A stretch of 41,587 bases of DNA, from NCBI GenBank assembly GCA_020051675.1, contig JAGVQN010000023.1, forward strand, positions 1-41,587. Direction: 5' to 3'. Positions within the stretch are counted from its first letter, which is position 1. Every line of letters begins with the position of its first letter. Below are positions 16,253 through 24,524 of this stretch, in pieces. The position numbers and the translations under genes were made by a program. This stretch comes from Candidatus Brocadiia bacterium (GTDB taxonomy: Bacteria > Planctomycetota > MHYJ01 > JACQXL01 > JACQZI01). Below the pieces are notes generated by a model. It ran no database searches. It was given only the letters and a program-made list of their open reading frames with translations, and had not been told where the DNA came from.

Positions 16253-17772
16253 GAAACAAAATTCATTTGTCAGTTGTTAGTTGTCAGTTGTTAGTTGTCA
16301 GCTGTTTGTTGTTAACAGGATTGTTAGCATTTGCATATATCGTCCCGTTGTCCGCGGATACCGTGACCTTAAAAAACGGCTCAACACTGGAAGGCATCGT
16401 CGTTTCGGAAGACGAAGAATCCATCATCCTTGATGCGGATGATATGAAAATGACCATTAAAAAGAAGGATATCGAATCCATTACCAAATCCGAATATATA
16501 CCGCCTTCGGAAAGCTATAAACCGCCCGAGGTAAAACCAAAAAACCCACTCCCCGCTGAGATTAATCCCGTAAAGCCTATTACACCCTCAGACTCAACAA
16601 AACCTGATTTCTCTTCAGATTCCGGCGCAAACAACATATCCGGAATCGCCTTAAGCGATGAGGGCAAGACTCCTGAACAAATAGAGATAAACAATCTCTT
16701 GAGGAAACTCGTCGATAAGAACGAAAAAGAACCATGGAAAATATCGCCTGAATTAACCGAAAAAGGAAAAAGCGATACCGCCTACCTAATATCACTGATG
16801 GCCTTACCTTCAAACGACGCCAATATTAGACGCTGGATTATTTACTCCCTGGGGCAGATAATGCAAAGCAGCAGTCCCGCCTTGGCGGAAACCGCAGCAG
16901 CGTCGGGAGAAAAACCCACAGACAATGAACAAATCATCAATGCGCTCAAATTGGTATTATCCGACCCGGATGAAATAATCCGCTCTGCGGCAGTGGAAGC
17001 GCTCGGTCATTTTAAGGCACCTGAAAAAACAGCGTATTTAAAACCTGCCTCGCCGGCAGGCAGGGAGGAAAAAGATGTTTTAGGACAGCTTAAAAACCTG
17101 ATGAAATCAATTATGGAAACGGATACTTCTGTTTCCGTCCGTTTCCAGGCGATTAACAACCTCGCCGCCTGGTATGATTTTTCCGCGATTCCGCCTTTAA
17201 TTAAAGCGCTCGGCAATGAGGACGGCACAATCCGTTCGGCCGCTTCAGACGCGCTGGTAAAATTCATCAACCTGCCAGAAGAAGAGCAAGCAAAATACAC
17301 AAACCCGCCTGCCGCCGAGGCAAGAATCACTTATGATATCATCCCGATGCTCCTGCCAAAGCTAAGGGAGGATAAATTGCTCATCCGCAAGGAAATACTG
17401 GCTATTCTGGGTAAGGTAAAGGATAAACGCGCCTTTGACACTTTAAAGCAATTGATTGCCGACCGAGACCCGGAAATCAGGATGCTCGCCGTGGTTGCTT
17501 TGGGAAGCATGGTGGATAAAGAGACCGTTGATGTATTGCTTGATATGATGGAAAACGACCCTGATAAAACAACCAGGATACAAATACTGCAGGTATTGCA
17601 AACCCTTAAGATGCAAGAAACAATACCGCGCATTATAGAACTCCTCAAAGACCCTGATAAAGAAATCCGCTATTCCGCCTCGCGGGCATTGCGGCAAATC
17701 ACCGGCAAGGCGCTGGGCGCCACCTATGAATTATGGAAAGACTGGTGGGATAAGCTTCAGGGGATTAAGTAA
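16249..17772 (+). CDS. Exported HEAT-repeat (PBS lyase-type) protein
   Basis: 507 residues from ATG 16249, which overlaps the previous stop by 4 bp. Signal peptide of about 35 residues ending near LSADTV; its hydrophobic core is written by a 49-nt heptamer repeat. After it comes a small beta domain (TLKNGSTLEGIVVSEDEESI), a Pro-rich linker, and from about residue 170 a series of HEAT repeats (for example IRSAAVEALGHF, IRSAASDALVKF, IRMLAVVALGSM, IRYSASRALRQI). HEAT solenoids bind other proteins, so a scaffold role beside the pilin-like proteins in the periplasm is inferred. The copy of the CCTGCCTCGCC palindrome (17044-17065) adds KPASPAGR between two HEAT units. Confidence 0.82.
   Translation: MRNKIHLSVVSCQLLVVSCLLLTGLLAFAYIVPLSADTVTLKNGSTLEGIVVSEDEESIILDADDMKMTIKKKDIESITKSEYIPPSESYKPPEVKPKNPLPAEINPVKPITPSDSTKPDFSSDSGANNISGIALSDEGKTPEQIEINNLLRKLVDKNEKEPWKISPELTEKGKSDTAYLISLMALPSNDANIRRWIIYSLGQIMQSSSPALAETAAASGEKPTDNEQIINALKLVLSDPDEIIRSAAVEALGHFKAPEKTAYLKPASPAGREEKDVLGQLKNLMKSIMETDTSVSVRFQAINNLAAWYDFSAIPPLIKALGNEDGTIRSAASDALVKFINLPEEEQAKYTNPPAAEARITYDIIPMLLPKLREDKLLIRKEILAILGKVKDKRAFDTLKQLIADRDPEIRMLAVVALGSMVDKETVDVLLDMMENDPDKTTRIQILQVLQTLKMQETIPRIIELLKDPDKEIRYSASRALRQITGKALGATYELWKDWWDKLQGIK
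16267..16315 (+). repeat. Heptanucleotide repeat forming the signal-peptide core
   Basis: Seven 7-nt units: TTGTCAG and TTGTTAG alternating five times, then CTGTTTG and TTGTTAA. Three units make seven codons, so the protein repeats as LSVVSCQ / LLVVSCL. Confidence 0.9.
17042..17065 (+). repeat. CCTGCCTCGCCGGCAGGC palindrome inside the HEAT gene
   Basis: GC-rich palindrome read here as K-P-A-S-P-A-G-R. The same DNA string occurs in the GltD-like gene at 36224-36246, read in another frame. Confidence 0.8.
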
Positions 17773-18035
17773 AGATTAACACTCCGCTTGTGAATCCTGA
17801 CAAATCGTGTTATGGGTTTAGCTCAATTATTCGGAGGTGATTTAATACCTGTATGAACGGTTCACACTGGTAGTTGAACGGTTGAACGCATGCGTGGAAA
17901 GGGTCACCGCATGCGGGGTTAATTATTCATAATGGGATCCCGAATCCCGTCCCGCAAAGCGGGACGTGGTCGGGGGGACAGAAAGAAAAGTTATTATGGG
18001 TTATGTTCCGCGAAAGGACGATGATTTATTTAATC
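17773..18035. other. Gap between convergent clusters with several dyads
   Basis: 263 bp without a gene. TGAACGGTTCA (near 17857) is a palindrome and TGAACGGTTGAA follows near 17876. GCATGCG and CGCATGC (about 17889-17915) form a stem around GTGGAAAGGGTCAC. GTCCCGC-AAA-GCGGGAC (about 17951-17967) is a perfect 7-bp hairpin that could end transcription or be another dispersed repeat; it has no T tail. Confidence 0.6.
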
Positions 18036-19040
18036 TCAGAACTCGTGCATGACGGCGATGGTCGTGCTTTCCCAGCCCAATAAAGTCATTTTTGAAGCCA
18101 TGAAATAAGCTATTACCAAACGGACCATCACCTGACGCGCGCCGGTCGGCCCGATAATCTGCACCTCAAACCCATGCGGAAACCCGGTCCCCGTCTGGTC
18201 AGCTATGGCGAATTTGGGAACGGTAACGGGAACCGTAAAAGTGGCAGTCTTATTCCAGGAAATACTGCTTGAACCGAATCCTAAAAGTCCGATTACGCTA
18301 TCGCTCCTCTCTTTTTGCATTACGTATAACGCGTTAGGGTCATCGTCAATATTATCATCATCGTCGTCGTCAATATCGTCGGTATCATATTCATAAAAAG
18401 CCGTATCTGGCGTATTGCGCGGAAGCCAGTAATAAGTGATGCCGCGTTCGTTATACAAAGCATTGGCTATTGTCTGGCGCGAAATCACCGCGGACATCGC
18501 CGTTATCTGCTCGTAATCTGCGAATTCCTTGCTCTGCCACCTTACCAGGCGCAGGCTGGAGGACCTGCCGCCAAAAGAGTTATTGTTGGGCGAAAGGTAA
18601 TAATACACCATCCGGTAAATATTCACCCTGCGTAGCGTACTGCCTATGGTCGTGCTGAAAGGGGTCATTTCCTGTATGAATAATAACGCGTTGCCGGTCC
18701 GGGTGACCGTGGTATCCAACCGGAAAGTGCCGGTTGAATCCACCTTAGGTAAAAGAGTCCCGGTAAGCACCGGATAGGCCGCTTCAATCTGCAACCTGCC
18801 CTGGTAAGCCACCCCAATCGAATTATTTTCATAAATCATGCGCGACTGGGTCACGTCCAGGTTAATCCGGTCTATCGCCTTCTGTCCCCATTCGGTCATG
18901 AATGAAGTGCCCTGCATAAGCTCGCTTGATGAGTTGATAGAAGAAATCAATTCAAAAGAAGCGATCATAACCATGGAAAACAAAGTAAGCACTATCATTA
19001 CTTCCAGCAACGTGAAGCCGCTTATTTTATTATGCTTCAT
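18036..19040 (-). CDS. Type IV prepilin, PilW/GspJ-like
   Basis: 334 residues. Prepilin site SG8|FTLLEV with Glu at +5 and a hydrophobic helix (MIVLTLFSMVMIASFELI). The QKAIDRINLDVTQSRMIYEN segment fits the PilW/GspJ group. An Asp tract (DTDDIDDDDDDNIDDD) in the middle may bind cations. Last gene of the minus-strand cluster, 16 bp after the giant prepilin. Larger than usual for this group (about 200-260 residues). It corresponds by position and type to the 12244-13044 gene of the opposite cluster. Confidence 0.82.
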   Translation of the reverse strand: MKHNKISGFTLLEVMIVLTLFSMVMIASFELISSINSSSELMQGTSFMTEWGQKAIDRINLDVTQSRMIYENNSIGVAYQGRLQIEAAYPVLTGTLLPKVDSTGTFRLDTTVTRTGNALLFIQEMTPFSTTIGSTLRRVNIYRMVYYYLSPNNNSFGGRSSSLRLVRWQSKEFADYEQITAMSAVISRQTIANALYNERGITYYWLPRNTPDTAFYEYDTDDIDDDDDDNIDDDPNALYVMQKERSDSVIGLLGFGSSSISWNKTATFTVPVTVPKFAIADQTGTGFPHGFEVQIIGPTGARQVMVRLVIAYFMASKMTLLGWESTTIAVMHEF

Positions 19041-19056
19041 ACTTAGTTGATACGTT

Positions 19057-22000
19057 TCAACGGTTAATAAATATCCTCTGCCGGTGGTAAGAATAATGCC
19101 TCATCTGATTAAGGCGATACGCCTCCAGCCTGAGAATATAACTGCCCTCAGGGAAAATATCTAAATCGGAAACATCCCAGTCATAGCCTTCATTTGCGCC
19201 GGCATTTACATCCGTAATCCATAAACCCTGATTAGGGATGCCCAAGGTTGCCGCGGAATTATCCGCGACATGTTTCCAGGTATCACCGTTATCATCTGAA
19301 TAAAGCAGGACATACCGCAAATCAGCCTCTGTCTCGGCAAAACCATCCGCGTAAGCCGAGGTATATTTCTGCCCGTCCCATCTTTTCCATTCTATTGACC
19401 AGGTGATGGAAATCGCGGACGGGTCATTAAGCTCGGTGGCAACATTCGGCGTTTCCAGTTCTACCCGTGGAAGCTGGACAATCCGGCTGGGTGTGCCGGT
19501 CAATCCGCAGGTCAGGAAACTGTGCACTAAACTGACAACCGCGTAACGCCCGATAAATGCCGAACCGCTTTCCACGGTTTTATCCAGTCCGTTCACCACG
19601 ATAAACGCGTTTGAAGCCGCCGGATTGGCAAGCATGATAAGCGAGCTTCCCTGCCAGGTCCCGCCATCCTGATGCCCGTAAAGCTGTGTATTTACCGTTG
19701 CGGTGCAACGAAGATTTGAATATTCGGTAATGCTGAATTCCGTGGGGGCCGCTCCCCAGTCATTATCCAACCTGAACGGGCGGCTGATAGGAGCGCTTGA
19801 AGGCATGGGGAAATTATAACCATTAGCCATAATCGTCCCGTCTGCGGTTATCGTGCCGGTCGTGCCGTCACGGCCAGTATGGCGGAAAGTGGAAGTGGTC
19901 GTCCCGATATTAAAGAATGAGGTGCAGCCATAAGCCTGTGTCCGGCGGACGCAAGCCAGCCCGGAAAAGGTCGTTCCCCGGTTAAGCCATTTGGCGCTTG
20001 CCGCCGTAATATCCTGCCGGCGGATGCGGACAAAGGTGTTTGCCCCGCTGCCGCTGGTTAAGTTCCCGTTTGCCGTCCACTGGGCGGAGTAAACTCCGTC
20101 CGGATAATTCTCGCCCAGCCAGGGCATTCCCCACCAATACGGAGTAGTGCTTTCCCTGATATATTTAACGCCGCCGGTCTGGTCCGTGGTAATTGATTGC
20201 TCGTTACGCGTGCCGGTCCCCCCGTCAAACGGCTTGCGCGAGGTCGGGATACTGTTGGTAAATCCGTTGGCAGAGTCATACCCGATTTCATTGCCTATAC
20301 CCATATAATAATAAGACCATCCAGTAATGCTGGTATAAACACAATTCGCTCCGGTCAGCGCCGTCCTGATAAACTGGAAATACCTGGGCACATCTATTTC
20401 CATCCGGTCTCCGCCGACGACGCCGCCACCGTGCCAGCCGTCGTCGCTATCGGCGCTTCCATTCACCAGGGTAGAGCTGATACCGGGCCATTCGCTGATA
20501 GTATTAACGGTCGCATCCCGCAGGTTATCAAAATACCAGTTATAACCGTTATACGCGCGGACATCGGAATAAGGGCAATGGCGCGGGTCGCCCTGGAATT
20601 GGTAGCGCTCGCTAAAGGGAACATTGGCAATACTATTCGTCCGCCAGATATAGGTGGAAGAAAGGTTCGGCGGTTTGTTCTTGGCGGGCCAGACCGTGCC
20701 GGCAGTCAGGTCGTCATTTATCCGCGTCTGGATTTCGATTGTCCCGGTCGCGGGATTCCCTAATTCACGGACTAAAGCGGCGTTAGTTACCGTAACAATC
20801 CAGCGTGCGGTATTTTTAGGAACGGTTGAACAACGCAGGAACGGAAGGCTGCTGTTACCCTGTAATCCATATATATAACCGCTTGAAGCGGAATAAACCA
20901 AAGCGCCTCCCGCGCCAACATTATAAGGGTTAGTAGCGGTCATCACAGTCCATGAATTTCCGGAGATGGAATAACGCCAGAATGCGGTGTTTCCGGCGCC
21001 CTGGAAGGCATAGATAAAATCGCCTGACCCCGGATAAACCAACGCGCCGCCGCTGATAGCGCCTGTGCCGACATTACCCGGAGCATTAGTCATTGCCACC
21101 CAGGCATTTCCGAAAATGGAATAGCGCCAAAAGGCATTGGTCGCAGCTCCGCGGAAAGCATAAATAAAATCACCGCCGGTGGAAACTAGGGCCCCGCCTG
21201 AACCGACAGTAGCCGGGGCAACCGCCATAGCGGTCCATGTATTTCCTGAAATAGAATAGCGCCAGAAAGTATTTGTCGTGGCTCCGCGGAAGGCATAGAT
21301 AAAACCGGCGGTAGAAGTGCATGCCAGCGCACCGCCATCACCAACCGTAGCAGGAGCATCCGCACATGCTGTCCAGGAATCTTCAGTATAATACTTAAAG
21401 GTTGCCTGAGTGTTTCCCCTAAGGGCATAAATACGGCCGTTTGAAGAGACATAAACCAAGGCGCCGCCTGCTCCAACATTCGCGCCGTAATTCGCCTTTC
21501 CGACCCAGGAGTTGCCGGATATAGAATACCGCGATAAAACCTGGCTATTTCCTCCCCTCAAAGCATAAATAAAATCTCCTCCTGTGGAAGCCAAAGCGCC
21601 GCCTGCGGCAATAGTGCTCGGCGAATTCGCCATTACATCCCATAAATTGGTCGTATTAGTAAGATTCTGACTAAAATTATTTGCCGCTTCAACCGGGCAG
21701 GGAATATAATCCATCCCGTATAACCGGCGGTTAGTATCCAACCCGCCATTCTCTCCAGAGTACGGCGTCCTTAAAGGCGTAAAATAAAGCTTGACGACAG
21801 TCTGATCATTACCCGCATCATAACTGGTCGTCGCATACATCTTATTCATGGAAGAGCCTGTCCCGGTGGTCGTCGGCGCCGGAGAAATCACCGTATAAGC
21901 ATCGGCAATATTATTAACCGGGTTCTGGTCGGTTCCGCCTTCAATGCAGGAAATCGACATATCAGTTGCCGTGGTCAGGTTCATATTGGGAATCACCAGG

Positions 22001-23292
22001 CTGATACAGGTTGCCGTGGTCATAAAATTATTACCGCCTATGGAAGGGTCCTTGAGATACGCATAAACACGGAGTTTCAAATCGTCCGTAAGATTATAGC
22101 GTATTTGCTGCGGGTGAGTCACCGCGCGCCACTGCGGGTAAGCCGCCGGGTCTTTTGCCGCATCGGAATAATTGCGGATAGAAGGCATCGGAATCAACTC
22201 GCCGTGCAGATTGATAAAAAGAGAATTACGGTAATTGGTCGGATTAAGAATCATATCATCCAAAAGAAGGCGGTAAGTCAGGTCGCCTTCTGCTTCCTGC
22301 CCTGCCGCCAGGCGGTTGTTATATAAAGCCAGTTCATCCGGGTAACGCATGGCATGATTATACTGGTCTGCCAGGGCATAAGGATAAGGATTGCTTGTTG
22401 CATTGTAATCGTTGGTCGTGGTGCCGTCGATATTCACCCGCGCCTTGACATTGCCCGGAACATAATACTGGTTGACCGCCGAGCCTGAAGGCATGCTTCC
22501 CGGGTAAAAATAGGCGTAGTTAATATCAGCGTTTGAATCAACCGCATCGTTGAAAAACGGCTTGTATTCCTGGTCGCGCCCGTAAGCGGCTTTGGTCACC
22601 CAATGGCGGCGGAATTCCATTCCCGGATTGCGCGACTCCATATCGCTCAGGGCATTCTCAATAAACGGGGTCAGGTACGCCAGATACACCCACCAGCCGG
22701 GAATATTTTCCACGCCAAGCATATAAACATCGTATACCTGGGTAGTCGGGTCGGTATCGCCGCTGGTTGAAACGACCGAGGTTATATCCGCCATAATCGT
22801 GGCATCGTTCTGACCCGTTTCCGTCTTAAATATTTTCACCGTGACAATCCGGACATTGGAGGCTTCAAACGAGGCAAACTTCCTGACCGTAATGCGCCTG
22901 GCGTAATACCACCGGCCGGAAGTCCAGGTATTACCGCTTAAGATATGGTCCGGATTAGAAACAGTTGAATCAATTGTAAGAATAGGATTTGTCCCGACGC
23001 CGTCATCAAATATATCCAGGGTTGAAGCGCCGCCGGCAGATTCATTCGCTTCGGCATAGCCGCGCAACTCGCTTATGATTGAGATGGCTTTCTGGATGGC
23101 AAAAGAACGGTCCTGGGTCGCGCTTATGGATACATTCATCGTTCCGAAAAAACTGACTGAAGCGGTAATGGCAATCGCCAAAACCATTATGGCAATCATC
23201 AGCTCAATAATGGTAAAACCGTTTAACCTGTTGAAGATTATCTTTTTATCTGCGGATAATGCTGTCGTATCGCTTACCTCATTTAACCTCAT
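19057..23292 (-). CDS. Giant prepilin (1411 residues) with a six-bladed propeller
   Basis: The N-terminus has a 25-residue leader and the cleavage site LNG25|FTIIEL with Glu at +5, then a hydrophobic helix (MIAIMVLAIAITASVSFF), so it is a genuine class III prepilin by sequence. PilV/GspI-type pilins are normally below 250 residues; this one is 1411. Residues about 550-820 hold six kelch-like blades of the form GGALV-x-x-GGDFIYAF-x-G-x-x-x-x-x-FWRYSISGN-x-W. The flanking regions are mostly beta-rich and unrecognised; the C-terminal part has a fibronectin-like segment (about 1290-1400, VLLYSDDNGDTWKHVADNS). Start ATG 23290-23292 overlaps the upstream gene by 14 bp. Likely a surface-exposed adhesin or tip subunit carried on a pilus; this is an inference. 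Confidence 0.85.
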   Translation of the reverse strand: MRLNEVSDTTALSADKKIIFNRLNGFTIIELMIAIMVLAIAITASVSFFGTMNVSISATQDRSFAIQKAISIISELRGYAEANESAGGASTLDIFDDGVGTNPILTIDSTVSNPDHILSGNTWTSGRWYYARRITVRKFASFEASNVRIVTVKIFKTETGQNDATIMADITSVVSTSGDTDPTTQVYDVYMLGVENIPGWWVYLAYLTPFIENALSDMESRNPGMEFRRHWVTKAAYGRDQEYKPFFNDAVDSNADINYAYFYPGSMPSGSAVNQYYVPGNVKARVNIDGTTTNDYNATSNPYPYALADQYNHAMRYPDELALYNNRLAAGQEAEGDLTYRLLLDDMILNPTNYRNSLFINLHGELIPMPSIRNYSDAAKDPAAYPQWRAVTHPQQIRYNLTDDLKLRVYAYLKDPSIGGNNFMTTATCISLVIPNMNLTTATDMSISCIEGGTDQNPVNNIADAYTVISPAPTTTGTGSSMNKMYATTSYDAGNDQTVVKLYFTPLRTPYSGENGGLDTNRRLYGMDYIPCPVEAANNFSQNLTNTTNLWDVMANSPSTIAAGGALASTGGDFIYALRGGNSQVLSRYSISGNSWVGKANYGANVGAGGALVYVSSNGRIYALRGNTQATFKYYTEDSWTACADAPATVGDGGALACTSTAGFIYAFRGATTNTFWRYSISGNTWTAMAVAPATVGSGGALVSTGGDFIYAFRGAATNAFWRYSIFGNAWVAMTNAPGNVGTGAISGGALVYPGSGDFIYAFQGAGNTAFWRYSISGNSWTVMTATNPYNVGAGGALVYSASSGYIYGLQGNSSLPFLRCSTVPKNTARWIVTVTNAALVRELGNPATGTIEIQTRINDDLTAGTVWPAKNKPPNLSSTYIWRTNSIANVPFSERYQFQGDPRHCPYSDVRAYNGYNWYFDNLRDATVNTISEWPGISSTLVNGSADSDDGWHGGGVVGGDRMEIDVPRYFQFIRTALTGANCVYTSITGWSYYYMGIGNEIGYDSANGFTNSIPTSRKPFDGGTGTRNEQSITTDQTGGVKYIRESTTPYWWGMPWLGENYPDGVYSAQWTANGNLTSGSGANTFVRIRRQDITAASAKWLNRGTTFSGLACVRRTQAYGCTSFFNIGTTTSTFRHTGRDGTTGTITADGTIMANGYNFPMPSSAPISRPFRLDNDWGAAPTEFSITEYSNLRCTATVNTQLYGHQDGGTWQGSSLIMLANPAASNAFIVVNGLDKTVESGSAFIGRYAVVSLVHSFLTCGLTGTPSRIVQLPRVELETPNVATELNDPSAISITWSIEWKRWDGQKYTSAYADGFAETEADLRYVLLYSDDNGDTWKHVADNSAATLGIPNQGLWITDVNAGANEGYDWDVSDLDIFPEGSYILRLEAYRLNQMRHYSYHRQRIFINR

Positions 23293-24421
23293 AAATTCCT
23301 TTAGCCAGACGATACTGTCCGGTATATATGGCTATCTGCGAAATGACATTTGCGTCATAATCTATTTCGGAAATATCGCCGGTTGATTCGATATTCACCT
23401 GGTCAAGAGCGACCACCGAACCGTTGATAATGGAAGGCGCATGCTGGTGGTAATGACCCTTGCAATAAATGATGCCGTTATATGCTGACCCGCTGTTGGC
23501 GGCAATGGTCATATTACCGGTAATATAAAAAATGCCAGTGCCTTTCAAAGGATGGTCGGAATTAAAAGTGGCATTTCCTTCAAAAAAGACTATTTTGTAA
23601 TCGGGAATCGGGTCGGGCAAATCATCCACCGAATCAACAGAATAATCGGCAATGGACTTAAGTTCGGCCTCGGTCATTCCAAAAACATTAATGGTTGAAG
23701 TATTATAAGGAGTAAGCGCTGAGGTTGCACCAAGCGTTCCGGTTACCGTAGCATTAGGATTAATATTGGGCGTTCCGGAACCGGAAGGATAAATTATGCC
23801 GAACTTATTTCCCCCCTCAATCTTAACATTATTTCCGATAACTGTCTGTCCCGGATCACCCGCGCAAAGCGCCGCCTGGCCGGGTAAAACCATGCTCACC
23901 CGCCGGATTTCAGTCGCCAGCTTTATAGAACCCACCATATAGTTGGGCCAGGTATTATACGCCAATGAAGGATTCTTTTTTGCATATATTATACCCTGCG
24001 ATTCAATATACCATAATGTCCCGTTACTTAAACCGCGCTGTGTTGAAATATCGGAAACGATTGTCTTGGAAACGACATACATTCCGTAAAGATCACGGTT
24101 TTGGGCAACTTCAATCTCTCTTACTAAACCGGCATCAGAATCATCCGTTTCATTAATAACCGGCGTATGGTCCATATCCCGTTGCGGGGCAAATGTCGTC
24201 ACTGGCTGGCCGGTCTGCCGGCGAAACCAGGAAAGCGTATCTAATATGCCTGCCTTGGCAATCGACGTGGTCTGACCGTAATATTCCAAATGCGAATCAA
24301 GGATAAGCATGCTATTCATAAGCATGTTCATGCCGGCAGTAATAGCGGCGACTAAGACCATCATGGTAAGCATCGTCCAGATTAATATAGAGCCTTTTTG
24401 CGCTTGCTTATTTTTATTCAT
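23279..24421 (-). CDS. PilX-like membrane-anchored protein, minus cluster
   Basis: 380 residues. N-terminus KGSILIWTMLTMMVLVAAIT is a hydrophobic helix after a basic stretch, as in PilX/GspK-type proteins. Later segments (IKEIEGGNKFGIIYPSG-like strands and IFYITGNMTIAANSG) repeat short strands as in the two plus-strand paralogues, though similarity is weaker. First gene of the minus cluster, preceded by a good sigma-70 promoter, and it overlaps the giant prepilin gene. Probably the assembly partner of that prepilin. The family assignment rests on the N-terminus and gene order. Confidence 0.72.
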   Translation of the reverse strand: MNKNKQAQKGSILIWTMLTMMVLVAAITAGMNMLMNSMLILDSHLEYYGQTTSIAKAGILDTLSWFRRQTGQPVTTFAPQRDMDHTPVINETDDSDAGLVREIEVAQNRDLYGMYVVSKTIVSDISTQRGLSNGTLWYIESQGIIYAKKNPSLAYNTWPNYMVGSIKLATEIRRVSMVLPGQAALCAGDPGQTVIGNNVKIEGGNKFGIIYPSGSGTPNINPNATVTGTLGATSALTPYNTSTINVFGMTEAELKSIADYSVDSVDDLPDPIPDYKIVFFEGNATFNSDHPLKGTGIFYITGNMTIAANSGSAYNGIIYCKGHYHQHAPSIINGSVVALDQVNIESTGDISEIDYDANVISQIAIYTGQYRLAKGIYEVK

Positions 24422-24465
24422 ATATTTATTGCTGTTATTACTACTATCATTCTCTCTCCACCTAT

Positions 24466-24494
24466 AGTTTACCCCATAAATATCGTTTTGTCAA
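24466..24494 (-). promoter_or_regulatory. Sigma-70-type promoter of the minus pilin cluster
   Basis: On the minus strand: TTGACA (24489-24494), 17-bp spacer, TAAACT (24466-24471). About 45 bp before the ATG at 24421. No gene lies between it and thiF. Confidence 0.6.
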
Positions 24495-24524
24495 CATCTT
24501 TTTTAAATATACCTATATATTTTT

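Noticed and set aside
20197-20763. 188-codon plus-strand frame
   Set aside because: Antisense to the giant prepilin frame, without start signals or recognisable motifs.
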